Shown here one piece after another: positions 47,351 through 58,446 of a stretch of 64,000 bases of DNA. The stretch is from Gnetum montanum (lineage: Eukaryota; Streptophyta; Gnetopsida; Gnetales; Gnetaceae). The position numbers and the translations under genes were made by a program. Every line of letters begins with the position of its first letter. The stretch's first letter is position 1. The stretch is from NCBI GenBank assembly GCA_015680685.1, contig MNCI01008068.1:382115-446114 (forward strand), in the 5' to 3' direction. The notes under the pieces were generated by a model. The model had not been told where the DNA came from, did no database searches, and was given only the letters and a program-made list of their open reading frames with translations.

Positions 47351-48285
47351 ATGGCTTTACCCTTATGAAAGTGGTTAACTTAGATACTTGGAAACATTTA
47401 TCAGCCAATGTCCTAGGTTTTTAGGAATTATTAGAGTTTTTAGAAAGGATTTGGAATTGGTTTTAGCAAAATAAAATATTTTTTGATATTTTTCATTAGT
47501 GATTTCCTATGGCCATTTTCTATAGTTTTGTGTTGTGCAATTTTTGGTTGAATTTGGTCATGGTTCTAGATTGTTGTAAAATTTTTTTCTAGGATTGGGA
47601 TTGTAGCATGGATGCCAAATATTATTGAATTTCATGCATAATTAGTGCATAGCCTTAGAAAAATTTTTTTATTTCTCAATTTTCATTTCCATTTTATCTA
47701 AATTAAATTATACAATTGTAGTGTTGGTTGTGAAAAATACAATCCTCCATGATTGTACAGGCAGTGTTGGTGTGCTTTTTTTATTTTTATGGTTGTATTT
47801 AGAGGTTCTCAAGGTCATTTACACGTTATATTTTAGTTTTCAATAGTCACTTGCATTTTTCTAAAAATTTTTAATTAGTTTCCTAGAGCTTTTACTACAG
47901 CTGATTTCATTGTTAACTACGATTTCAACTAAAAATTTTATCAAATTCAATTTGGGCTTTTGTGATTGTTGTAGTAGGTATAAGCTAGTTCTCATGGCTT
48001 TAATGTCTTCACATAAAAACTTTATTATTTTTATGTATATCTCACCATGGAATTTCTATTGATTGTTGGTTGACTTCTTTGTTCTTTTTGGTTTCTTATA
48101 TGTAAATTGGTTGTGATTTTGGTTATCACCTTGTTTTATGTTTTAAGTGTTACAAATTATGAATTTTACTATGTGGATTTAGTGAGAATGTTGACATTAA
48201 GGTTGTGATAATTTTTTTGTTTAACAGTTGATTACTTTTGGTTATTGTCATCTATAGTTTTAATGGTTATTGTTCTTGTGTGCAG

Positions 48286-49108
48286 GGCCCTTCTTAAACC
48301 CATTTTGGTCATCATCGAGTTGGTGGATTTGCTTTGCTACATCTATGTAGTAGAACCCCACATCTTGCCTACCCACATGATGTTGGAGCATGGATCCTTA
48401 TGGTTTAGACCATGGACAAAGAAGTTTCTAGCCTTTATGTTGCAAAAATTTATTGTGATGTTGTGGTCACACTTAGCATCTTGCACAATAGCCATGATCA
48501 TAGAAACTCTATTATCCTAGTCTTCTAGCCTAATTGTAAAATTCATTAAAGATAATCCTAAAACATGTGTTGAGGGTGAAGTACTTGATAGCATGTATAT
48601 AAGAGGTACTTGTAAGTTGTTCAAGATTTAGAACATGCCCAAGTTCAACATGTATAATGCCTACAACACTTTGCTAGTTGGTCATTGTGTCAACACATTA
48701 TTTCAGAACCCTCCTAGTAATTTCTACCATGAGGAAAAGTAAGCATGGTATTAAGTTCTTTTTTTTTTTGCTTATCTTAGTTATTAGTTAATATGCTACT
48801 TGGTTCTAATGGTTTCCATTACCTAAATTGGTCAACTTGTAGATATAAGGTGGACGATAAAGGATTTATTGAGATTGACTAGCTCTTGCCCTTGGGTCAA
48901 AGAGAGTTGGGGGTCTTTGCCAAAAGCCTCGTAGTGAGGCTTGTAGTGGTAGAACAACTCAAAGGTGACTTGGGATGGTATACCACACATTATTCCATGG
49001 ATTACGAAAGGTGCATAGCCAATAGAATAACACATGGTTGGTGGGGTAAATCTGATCTCTCAAGCATATCCCTTGAGGTTTCCAAGCCACCTTCTTCTAG
49101 CAAGAAAA
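48286..49108 (+). pseudogene. FCP1/NIF-like phosphatase domain, two exons
   Basis: This segment resembles the plant FCP1-homology (HAD-fold) proteins, protein phosphatases that use an Asp nucleophile. Exon 48286-48738: 'KPILVIIELVDLL' stands where the catalytic motif I is, with Glu in place of the nucleophilic Asp. 'LWFRPWTKKFLAFMLQKF' and 'VMLWSH' follow the usual RP..FL..... F.V..WS pattern. 'YNAYNTLLVGHCVNTLFQNP' is the motif III region with Gly-His in place of the acidic pair. A 104-bp GT-AG intron (48739-48842) joins in frame to 'YKVDDKGFIEID' and 'LPLGQRELGVFAKSLV', matching the segment after the domain in plant homologues. The residues needed for catalysis are lost, and there are in-frame stops. 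Because an intron is kept, this is not a processed mRNA copy of a host gene. Confidence 0.6.
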
Positions 49109-49317
49109 GTAAGAATTTTTTTTCTTTTCTATCACATCCTCTTTTCTATGCTATTTGAACATTTTCATGGCTACATGGTTATGGGTTAGGCTTTAATTTT
49201 TTAAATGGTTTTGTTGATATGGTTGTAGATTTTATTTTAACTAGTCATACTTGTTATATTTTGGTTCTATCCACTATGTCTATGCCTAAGCTAATTGGCC
49301 TCTTGTTGTATTGCAAG

Positions 49318-50531
49318 GGCTACCTCCTCCTCCACTATTATATTGGTCATTTTAGGATGCTTTGAGGAGACTCTCATCCTCAAGTACAGTGAGGTGGATT
49401 CACTATAGTAGTAGTTGGAAAATATGATACCTAGAAATATCCAAGAAAACATCATTGATGTAGGTTTTCTTGACTTTTTCATCGTTCCTAGCCTAACCAT
49501 CCCTACTCTTGAAATGGTGAACATCATCGACTCCTTTGAAAAAGGAGTGAAGAAGTTCATCACTAGGCTTCATGGTGTGCCTATCATCCTAGCCATCAAT
49601 TAGTCCATATTCAGTGACCTATTTAGTATTCCTCATGATGGTCTAAAGATCGTCACCAAAGTAGGTAAATAGGTGGACCACTAGGAGAAAGTGAAAGAGT
49701 GGCTAGACACTTACCATGACAATAATCGATTCTCTCTTAACCAATTCAAGGTTGAAGAGGCTATAGAGGCACATCCCTTATTCTACTCCTAGGTGTTTCC
49801 AAAGTTATTATCATAGTGTAAGATCATGTGTGTTGAGCAAGCATGGACCATGAAGATAATTCTTTTAGAGCATGCTTGATTTAACTAGGCTACTCATTTG
49901 GCTTCTGGGCTACATGGGCTATAGAGGTATATCCCTTATTCTACTCCTAGGTGTTTCATAAGTTGTTATAATATGGTAAGATCATGGGCATTGAGCAAGC
50001 ATGGACCATGAAGAAGGTTCTTTTAGAGGATTCTTGATTTAATTGGGCTACTCAATTGGCTTCCAGGTTACATGGGGAAGCCATTAAACTCCAAGATAAC
50101 CTCAAGATGAAATTCCACATGCATTATGCATTTTTTGTAGAATATTTGAGGAGGTTTATGGATTTCTTGATGGTGAGGAGGGATAGAAAATGGATAAGCC
50201 AAGATCTATTCCAACTCTCCAAGTCTTGGATGAAGCATGTTTTTTCTCATCATGCAAACTCAAAACCAACCATAGGACATTAAGAAATCACTATCTTTTA
50301 CCAATAAAGGACCTAGTGGTAGGCATTATGATTTGCCTTATAGCATGGGTGTCGAGCCTAAGATTGAACATGGTAATGCAGAAAGGACCAAGGCATTGCA
50401 AGCTAAAATTGAAGATGCAGCTAGAGCCAAACTGAAGAGAACCATGGTTGAGAAAGTAGCCCTAGTGATTAAGCAACCCTCTAAGAAAAGATTCATTATT
50501 AGACTTGACTAGGCATGTAACATGATTACAG
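49318..50531 (+). pseudogene. Globular exon of antisense gene, retroelement-extra-ORF-like
   Basis: One frame from about 49319 reads 'ATSSSTIILVILGCFEETL', then 'NIIDVGFLDFFIVPSL', 'GVKKFITRLHGVPIILAIN' and 'WLDTYHDNNRFSLNQFKVEE' (open frame 49415-49603 and beyond). After a 158-bp tandem duplication (unit starts 49760 and 49918) it continues as 'LHGEAIKLQDNLKMKFHMHY' in the open frame 50056-50283. The pattern recalls the N-terminal domain of extra ORFs in plant Ty3/gypsy elements, though I cannot name a family with certainty. The duplication is not a multiple of three and so breaks the frame. Confidence 0.5.
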
Positions 50532-50645
50532 GTATGTTTTAATTTTGTTTTATGTTTGTAGTTTTTTTGTCTTTATGACATGTTATTTTTTTGTAGGATA
50601 AATGTGCTAAGTTATTCTACATTTTGTTTTTTGTTGGTCTTGTAG

Positions 50646-51062
50646 GTAAGCAACAAGAGTTGATAGCCCAAGAAGTAGTAGCAGAGGTGGAGCCAAAGCA
50701 CTTAGAGGAGGAGCTCCTATAATCGCATGAGAATGAGGGATTATCCAATGTTTCATTGGATGATTTTGATGCTATATTTAACCCCTCATAGTTAGGTGAA
50801 CCCCTTACTATTACTTCAAATGATTCCCTAGGTATATGTGCACTTTGTTTTATATAGTTGAGTTTTTGTTATCTTATGTTTAAACTTGGTCTTAATTATT
50901 TTTTGGTTGTTATGATTGTTGTAGCTACTAAGCCTCAACCTACTACCTCAACCTCCACATTCATCATGAATCCATGGGTGGATACTCCTAATAAGAGGAA
51001 ATTTGTGCATGGGATGGTTGAGGACATGATCAATCAGTTGTAATAGATTGCTTCTAATGTTG
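50646..51062 (+). pseudogene. Two short acidic exons of the antisense gene
   Basis: Exon 50646-50831 reads 'KQQELIAQEVVAEVEPKHLE' and 'NVSLDDFDAIFNPS'. Exon 50925-51062 reads 'TKPQPTTSTSTFIMNPWVD' and 'KRKFVHGMVEDMINQL'. Both introns around them have GT...AG ends, T-rich tracts before the acceptor, and phase 1. This is a low-complexity, acidic to Thr/Pro-rich linker. Confidence 0.55.
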
Positions 51063-51194
51063 GTAAGAACTTAGCTTATCTTGCATTATTAGTTTTTCAT
51101 AGTTGTATTATTTTAGTTATCTTGTTCTTTTCATTGTTTCTTGGTTATTTGATCATTTATTATTTTTGCATATGTCTTGTTGTATTGTTTTTAG

Positions 51195-52200
51195 TGTCTA
51201 AAATTATATGGGATCCTAGCCATCCCATTAATATTGACTCCTTATCCAACTTATCATAAGATGCAGAAAATGTTTCATGGAAGTTGTATGAAAGTGCCAT
51301 TGAATGTGCGTTTTCATGTGATAAAACCTCATGTGAAACTAAACATTCCAATGCATTCCTATGGGAACACATTGTAGCATTGGAAAAGGAAAAAAGAAGT
51401 TGGTTGAGGAAAACAAAGATTTTAAAGATTATAAGGAATTTGTGGAGGCCTAGGTGGTGAACAAGAGTTCCTTGCAAACTAAAGAGATCGAGTGAACTAG
51501 GTACTAGAATGCCATGCATGGAAAGGTTTTCCTTACTAAAGAGGTTACCAAGATGAAGCATTAGATGGACTTACTGGCACGTAAGGCTAGGGAGTGATAA
51601 GATTACTGTGCATGGATCCTTGAGTGGGGTCATGTACAGAAAGACCCCCCCAAAAAAGTATAAGGATGAATTTGAAGCCTACCTTAAGTGGTTAAAGGAT
51701 GTGTCCACCAAATGGTGTAAGTTAGAGTTTTTCATGAAGGGGATTTAAGTAAAGATTTCTTTCAAGTTATTAAAATGCTCTCTAATAATGGTTGATTTCC
51801 TATCTTGCCAAAGCACTACTACTTTTGATGAGGTGGCTACTACTACATTTTTGTAGGAGCCACCTTCATGGATTGAGATTGATGAGAGCAACATTGTAAT
51901 GAGTGTTAATCTTGGAAATGTGGATTGGGTTCACATGACTGAAGATTAAATAATTCATCATTTAGAAGTTTGTCTTTAAAGCCTTCCCCTAGAAGATGTT
52001 GGTTCAGAGCCCTCTCAAGTTTGCTTTTTATTAAATTTTATCATGTTTTAATTTGGTTTAAGTTATCATTTATAATTTCATTTTACATTGCACTGATTAC
52101 TAATAAAACTTATGTTATTGTGGCACAAGTACCAGGTGCTATCAGTGGTCCCAGTGGTGAAGATGAAAGTGCTTCTCAAACTCCTCTAGAAATTCCTTAG
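51195..52200 (+). pseudogene. Coiled-coil and C-terminal exons of the antisense gene
   Basis: Starts 'SKIIWDPSHPINIDSLSNL', continues 'SWKLYESAIECAFSCDK' and 'AFLWEHIVALEKE'. A one-base shift in an A run near 51380 leads into heptad-like 'KLVEENKDFKDYKEFVEA' and 'TKEVTKMKH'. A second shift near 51655 leads to 'YKDEFEAYLKWLKDVSTKW'. The tail reads 'NLGNVDWVHMTED', then after a probable last intron (~52010-52130) 'GAISGPSGEDESASQTPLEI' and a stop at 52198. The minus-strand open frame 51160-51561 (133 aa) is a shadow of this exon. Confidence 0.5.
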
Positions 52201-53100
52201 TACCATCATTTAGTTATTATCTTTGGTTATCTCTACTTGTTATAATGTTGATAATGTCATTGTGACATTGTGGCTAGTGTTAGCCTTGGATGTTCGAGAA
52301 ATAGTTTATTATTTCATGTATTGTTTAAGCCTTTGTTACATTATGTGACAAACATTTAGATTATTATTATTTTTAAATTTTAATTTTGTATATATGTTTT
52401 GATACTTAATGTTTTATTCATGTTATATATTCTATGTTTTCATTTGTGTTATAAGGTTACATTAGTTAGATATATAAAAAAAATAGAATGTAAACTAGGT
52501 TGTAAGATAAGTTGTAAATAGGTCATAATATATTTGATAGTTTTAGGCCACGACAGGCCATATGTGTTGCTAGTTTTAAGTCATGGTAGTCCTATGCTTT
52601 ACTAGTTTTAGGCCATAGTGGGCCATGCATTTTGCTAGTTTTAGGCTATAGAGGGCCGTGCATTTTATTATTTATAGGCCATAGTGGGCCGTGCATTTTA
52701 TTATTTATAGGCTATAGTGGGCCGTGCATTTTATTATTTATAGGCCATGGCAAATTCCATGTTTTGGAAAGAATTTTTTAAATAAATTTTTACATTTTAA
52801 AATTTTTATGAGTTTTTAGGTTTTCAAATTTTTATGGTTTTTTTCATTTTTTATGTTCTAAAATAAGAAGGCATAAATTGTAAGCAAAAATAAATCTTAG
52901 GTTATGTGTAAAGTAAAGTTAAATAATATAAAAAAAAGTAAAGCAAAGGTTAGTGCATGTAAATAATGTTTAAACTAGGTTAAGAGGGCTATAGAAAAAG
53001 AAGGCTACATGGTTATAGGTGTGGGGGCAAGAAAATTGAAGGGGGAATACATCAATTATGCAAGTGTTTCATAATCTTTGAAAAATTAGGAAAGGTACAT
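52201..53100. other. Spacer with 33-bp repeats, end of antisense gene to protease
   Basis: Contains the 33-bp repeat array at 52538-52755 and a polypurine-like 'ttgaagggggaat' at ~53035-53047 on the plus strand, with no LTR visible after it. AT-rich otherwise; no gene. Confidence 0.45.
52538..52755. repeat. 33-bp tandem repeat, ~6.5 units
   Basis: Units like 'taggccatagtgggccgtgc' + 'attttattattta' follow head to tail; the last three full units are almost identical, the first three diverged. Confidence 0.85.
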
Positions 53101-53109
53101 AGTCTACTT

Positions 53110-53890
53110 TACATAATCTTGTATTCTCCATTTCCTTCACTAACGACATTGAAGGGGAGCTCTTTCCATGGTGCATTCATGGGCTTCTCCTTCTCTATCG
53201 CACTTCTCAACTTTGTGGTTAATAGTAGGAGCTTCTTCCTAAAACTCTACTTCAGATCCTTGTTTGATGTCAACATTGTTGACTGCCAAAGGAACCACAT
53301 TGTCATCATGGATGATTATTTCACTTTCCTTGTAAGGTAGGTGAATTTCTTGATGGATGGGTGAGGAAACAACTCAAAATTGAGCTAGCCAAGGCCTCCC
53401 CAAGATGAGATTGAATCCTAGTGTCTCTTCCACCACCAAGAAGTGGGTCATTATGGGGAATTATTCCGTTGCCACAAAGTCTAAAAAAATAGAGCCTTTT
53501 ACAACCACTTGATATTTATTGAAGGATTTAAGAGTAGAAGTTGAAGTGTATTTTATGTCCTCCATTAGGCCTAAATGTTTTATGATCATATATGGTATTA
53601 CGTTGGTTGCCACTCCATCGTCAACATGCACATTGTGCACTTTGTATTATCCTATCCTTATGATTATGAACATGGGAGCTTTGGTTGTCTCACCATATTG
53701 GAGGTTGGTTTTGACCTCACTATCATAGAATACTAGTATTATTGACTTTTTTTCTTCCTTTAGTGATGAAGGAACCATCACTTTGTGGATGGCTTCCTCA
53801 CTAGTAGGGATGTCCTCACTGATGGAAATGGAACTCAACATCTTTATTAATGCCTCATGGTGGGTAGTGGAGGTCATGACTAGGTCATAT
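53110..53890 (-). pseudogene. Aspartic protease ruin, element B
   Basis: On the minus strand the frame running through 53877-53647 continues as 'VHNVHVDDGVATNVIPYMI' (active-site loop Asp-Asp-Gly near 53625) and 'GFNLILGRPWLAQF', with 'IHQEIHLP' after it near 53390. The active Asp is present but the following residue is Asp where Ser/Thr/Pro is usual. The GRPW(L) motif and the His-Gln after it fit Tat-lineage proteases. Only a few stops in one frame. RT should follow at lower coordinates but does not. Confidence 0.7.
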
Positions 53891-53899
53891 AGGTTAAGG

Positions 53900-56602
53900 G
53901 ATCTATTCTTTTTCTTTAGAGACTATTTAAGCTACTCTATTGCATTTAATAATTCCTTTTCATTGGTTGTCAACCTCTCATTCTTGTTATTATTAACTTC
54001 CTCCATGTGCCCCAAGATGTGAACTTTATGTTTCAATTATTATGGTTTGGCTTCTTTTCCCTTTTCCTTAATCTTTGGGCTCCTCTTACGGTTGACTTGT
54101 CAAAGCAACTTGATCATTAGAGCTCATTTGGATAGATGAGATAGGAGTGGGCTTTGGTGAATGCACTTCCTTCCATGGCTTTTCCTTCTTGTTCTCTTGG
54201 TTATTATGCTTTAGTGTGGGCTTCTTACACTATTTTCTTGGTCATTTTTTGTTGTGGTTGTTTGGTTGAGAAGAATCCATTGTGTTGGTAATCATAAGGA
54301 GGAAGGGGTGTGTTATTTAGTTGTTGTTGTTGTGGGAGGAGGCATCCTAGTCACAAAAGGATCCTTGTGAGGCATAGGTGATGGTATCCTTACAAAAAAA
54401 GGGGATCTTAAGCTAGTTGAAGCTGAAGGGCCCCTATTGTTGCAAGGAGATACATGAATCATCAATGGCTACCACATAGGTCTAAAGTTATAGAGCTATA
54501 TGGATTGGATTTTTGATCTAATAGGTTTGGAGGAATCAAGGATCAACTCCCCATTATCTATCATCTTTTGCAGGTCATCCTTGAGAGCCAGGTAGAAATT
54601 AGTGTCATGAGCTAGTAGTTGATGATAGTGATAGAATTAGTTAAGTTTAAAGTACTTAGGAACTGATCGATCATCTTTGATTGCAAGAGCAGGGTTCTTA
54701 GTAATTTCACATAATCCATCATATCTCTTGCAAGAATTCTTAGTCATTTTTTACATTGTATTCTTTTGCTCTTTAATAACTGGTCAATGAGTTCAAATGG
54801 TCTTAATTGTAGCCTAGTGTACTTAGATTGGTCTTTTTTCTCAAAATTTTGCCTCATGTTGCTTGATGTAGAGGCCCTAGATGTTGATGGTTGATTATTT
54901 GTTGTGGAGGCTTTGGGTTGATTTGTTTTAGGCCCTTGTGTTGTTTTGTTATCTTTGTCCATGATGGCCATGCCCATGTTGTTTTTACTTCCCTTCTTCT
55001 TATCTTTTTAAGTGTGTTGATTCTTATATGCCATGTAGGTGGGGTCATGGTTGGCCTTTGTCGCATCCTCTATGTTCTTTGTTTGGGAAAAGGCTTGGCT
55101 AAGTGATCATGGGTCTAGGTAGTAGAGTTTGGACTTAATGAAATTATTAACTACCCCTTTGAATATGGTGATAAGATTGGTTTTAGCTATTGGTTTAGGA
55201 ATCTCATTAAGAAGAGCATTTCATCATTGTATAAATTTTTAGATAGGCTCAAGGGATCCCTGCTTAACCTTCATGAGTTGGTCAAGAGTCATATCGGGTC
55301 TCAAGTTATACCTATAATGGTTAATGAATTGCTATATTAAGTCCTCAAGTGAGGATATAGATCCTCTTAGTAGTATGTGGTATGAGTCTAAAGTCTTCTT
55401 TGTTAGGGACATAGGGAATATTCACATTGTAGTATGTAGCCATTCTTGCAACAACAAAAACTAGGAATGGAATGTGATAAGATGTGCATTAGGATCATCC
55501 TCATCATTGTACTTGGTTAATTGAGGTATAGGGATGATTGATGGAAGAGTTATCTATGGAACAGTAGGATTGATTAGATCATCCTCATAGAAGCCCATGA
55601 TATTCACTATTTGGGTTGTGGAGATGTTAAACTTTTGTAACTCTTCCATAAGATCATAGATCATTTGGAATGCTTGATCCAGGCCTTGGGGCATCCCTAT
55701 GGGTTGTGGTGTTTGTATGAATGACTACAGTGTGATTTGAGAAGCTTATGGCCTTGCAATAGGTTGTCGCACAAGAGAGATAGGTTAGGTCATCATGCTT
55801 GTAAGGATATCAATCAGCAAGAAAGAGGTTGGAGTAGGTACTTTGGGAACAAAGGGAAAAAAGGGTGTTTATGATCCTTGGATTATTTAGGACCCCATGA
55901 TGGGGCCTACTATCATGAAGAAGGGTTGAGTGGTGATGATAACCATTGGTGATGGCCAAGCTAATCATGGTTGTATGGAAAGAAACATTCAAGGAAGAAG
56001 GACATGATTTGGGGCACTAATTTTACTTGATGTGCTACCATAACAAGTGCTGGCTCAAACATGGTTTTATATGTGGATAAAGAAGGTTGAGGGTCTTGCC
56101 TTGTGGAAGAGGAAGAAGAGACCTAAGTGGGTATAGTGGATTGGGGAATTGATTGTTATAATAGGTTTGCTAAGAAGTTTTCATATTTGGACTCTACCTT
56201 GAACTCATCTTGTTCTTCATGTTGACCCTTAGAGCTTGACATCCCATCTTGCTCATCCATCTCAATTAGATGAGATAGAATATGTGTGTGGGCATCAGAT
56301 AGTGGTATCTTATCATATGGGGAAGGAATGTATTCCTTCTTATTACAGTGAATAAGTTCATATTCATCCTTGGATTCTGCCTCTACTCGTAGAATGAGGT
56401 AGCTTGTCTAGATCATGGCATAAATGAAATTATAATAATTCTCATCTATGATTACAAAATATAGGCTTTGTTCTCTTATCCTAAGTGATTGTCTAAGTTC
56501 AACCATGATAGGGTCTTTAGGATCATAGAGCCTTACAACATCCTGGTTAGATGTCATGTTAGTTAGGTTCATCGGCAAGATGGTGGATAGGCTGAATAAC
56601 AT
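53900..56602 (-). pseudogene. gag ruin, element B
   Basis: Candidate starts at 56602 and 56557. Order on the minus strand: 'YDPKDPIMVEL' (~56520), 'LIHCNKKEYIPSPYDKIPL' (~56350), 'GLDQAFQMIYDLMEELQKF' (~55670), 'TKYNDEDDPNAHLITFH' (~55510) and 'LTLLKSKLYYLDP'-like region (~55200). It ends with a His/Cys-box-like 'HYHQLLAHDTNFYLALKDDL' near 54630-54570. This is the best-preserved gag of its type here and is homologous to gag C and gag D. Small open frames at 54744-54977 and 55810-55992 are parts of it. After ~54550 it runs through a Pro/Thr-rich, His-rich linker into the protease. Confidence 0.75.
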
Positions 56603-56759
56603 GTTTGCTAGTTTTAAATGGTTTAATAAATTTTAAAATTAAATTTTTAAATCAAAATTCCAGTAATTGGAATTTTTCAAGATGCAAAAGGGGCATATAT
56701 AGAAAATGGTGTAAATTGCAATTACAGGTGTGATGCAGGTTGTAGTGTCAATGATGTGC

Positions 56760-57390
56760 ATGGGACTTGGAAAAATGTGAAAGTTATAAATGTTGGTAGG
56801 ACTATCTATGCCTTTTATTCCATTTGTACCATAGATACTAGTACAAATGCCTTTCTTCTTGTTTGGCCCACCAACCACAATAATAATGCAACCTCTACCC
56901 TTCATTCTACAACTGATAGTGAGACCACAACCCTCACAACAAATAGCACAAGCATTTGTGCAAACCTGGCAGCCAACAAGGGCACCATAGGTCTTGGATC
57001 AATCCTTCCAAATGATCCAGGACCTTATAGAGTATTTGAAAAGGCTTAAAGCCTCTACACTTAAAAGTGTTAAGATCATGGACTTTTACAAGGATGATCC
57101 CATTAGTCCTATGGTTCAACCCTTAACACTTCCTCTTGGTATCCTTATTACTAAATTTAGTAAGTACAATGAAGAAGGTGATCCAAATGCTCTTCTTATA
57201 ACCTTTGGATTTGAGTACTTGCTATTGCAATCATGACCACACACCATAATGAGGATCTTCACTATGTCCCTGATGAGCCAAGTAAAGTTTGGTGTAGAAT
57301 TAATTTATTAATTAAAAGAGCTTCAATTGTCACCTAGTCTATGGCTGATCCATAAGTCATATCTATGAAGGAATGGTTCAAAAATCAAAG
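56760..57390 (+). pseudogene. gag fragment D, plus strand
   Basis: The open frame 56994-57236 reads 'LKASTLKSVKIMDFYKDDP' and 'KFSKYNEEGDPNALLITFG', collinear with gag C (40825-41067) and gag B. A preceding frame ending near 57000 supplies 'QTWQPTRAP' and 'VLDQSFQMIQ'. Remnants continue to ~57390. It stands head to head with gag B, only ~150 bp apart, with no LTR between. It is not the missing part of gag C, because it overlaps regions already present there. Confidence 0.7.
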
Positions 57391-58446
57391 AGAAAATCAA
57401 GACAATAAATGATTAGAGTTGAATCCAATCAAATTACACACTTATGACTATCACTCATGAGTAAAAACATGAATCTTCATCCTAGCTTCTAATCATAAAT
57501 TCAAGAATGAAAATTTATAATTAAGTCAAATTGAAATCAGGAATACACGACTTCACCTAATTTGTGATTCTACCTTGTTGTTTTGATAATGCAACAACCT
57601 CAACAACCTAACAATGAACTCCAATGGTCTATAGTTGCCACAAGGCTTAACAAATCCTTACTTAACAATTTCCAAGGGAAATGGACTTTAACTTGACATG
57701 TGTTTGCTTTGGATATTGATTCTCTTCTACCTCATTATGTTCCTAAACTTATGTTAAGGCATTTATTTATACTACAAAGACATTTAGGATTAGTTATTAG
57801 ATAATTGAGTCTAGTTGAGGGAGTTGATGCCAATTGATAAATGTTTATCAATCCTGATCGCAGCTTCAATCTTTATCAATCATCTTCACAAATCACTTGC
57901 TTTTTCCTTGATTGATATCTTTGATTTTTCTTCTTGATTTTTCCATCTAAGATTTAGGATATCAATCCTCATTTCTTTCTTGATATGAATCAATGCCATC
58001 CATATCGATTTCCATTGCTGTTGTGACTACTTGTGATAGCAAAAAATAAACAACATTATCTGATATCAATTTATATCATATAAATTGATGATCTTTGATA
58101 TGAAAAAGCAATAAAAGAATAGAAATATTTTTTATACTATATAAAATTAAATAGTTTCCAGGGTTTACATAGCCCTCGACTAGCCTATGGCTAGTGCCTA
58201 GTCATAACAGGCATAAAGAAAAACAAACTAAACATACAAAAGAGATATAATAGAGACATATAAACATGACATACAAATCTAAACATATACAAACATGACA
58301 TTAAAATTTTGTTTAAAAAAATAACATAACATAGCCGGTGGGTTAAAGAAAGTCATAATATTAAAAAGTGGCCATTAACAAGAATAAAAGTGGTCACTTA
58401 GGTACATGATTTGAAAATAAAATAACATAATTTTGAGGCTGGATCA
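57391..58446. other. Spacer with 'gatatcaat' repeats, no gene
   Basis: AT-rich DNA with many copies of 'ttgatatca', 'gatatcaat' and 'tatcaatc' at ~57830-58090, similar in wording to 59940-60560 on the other side of the extra ORF. An LTR of element III may be hidden here but I cannot fix its ends. Confidence 0.4.

Larger units (their letters stand above)
46470..52200 (+). pseudogene. Multi-exon gene ruin: FCP1-like domain plus coiled-coil protein
   Basis: Plus-strand gene ruin, antisense to element B, with GT-AG introns. Model: exon 1 from ATG 46470 to ~46620; long intron with tandem repeats; exons 48286-48738 and 48843-49108 (FCP1/NIF-like); ~49318-50531; 50646-50831; 50925-51062; 51195-~52010; a last exon ending at the stop 52198-52200. 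The introns at 48739-48842, 50532-50645, 50832-50924 and 51063-51194 join in frame as read, the last three all in phase 1. Exon 1 reads 'MSKMNASISKNSALEEANAT', plausible but unrecognised. The product would have been a phosphatase-fold domain, a globular retroelement-like region, a coiled coil and an acidic Ser/Pro tail. It is broken by TAG/TAA stops and at least two A-run frameshifts. The joint between 49108 and 49318 does not keep frame, so two genes side by side is the alternative. Confidence 0.55.
42106..56610 (-). mobile_element. Minus-strand Tat-like element B with antisense gene
   Basis: On the minus strand: gag (56602-~53900), protease (~53880-53110), then no RT/RNase H/integrase, an antisense multi-exon gene ruin (46470-52200 on the plus strand), a tandem array, a polypurine tract (43522-43536) and the 3' LTR (42106-43521). 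The 5' LTR is missing: beyond ~56610 a plus-strand gag fragment begins. The 3' LTR lands within gag of element C after 'acact' (42101-42105). The absence of pol may be a deletion, or the region between may be composite. The grouping into one element is inference from strand, order and LTR homology with element A. Confidence 0.55.

Noticed and set aside
48286-49108. Processed pseudogene (retrocopy) of a host FCP1-like mRNA.
   Set aside because: A 104-bp GT-AG intron with an in-frame join is still present, which a copied mRNA would lack.
51160-51561. Minus-strand open frame of 133 aa as a gene.
   Set aside because: It is the antisense shadow of a plus-strand exon whose introns and frame are consistent; it matches no known family.
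53035-53100. Plus-strand polypurine tract and LTR start ending an element that carries the FCP1-like gene in sense.
   Set aside because: The tract ttgaagggggaat is convincing by composition, but no TG-start LTR follows; minus-strand protease begins within ~70 bp.
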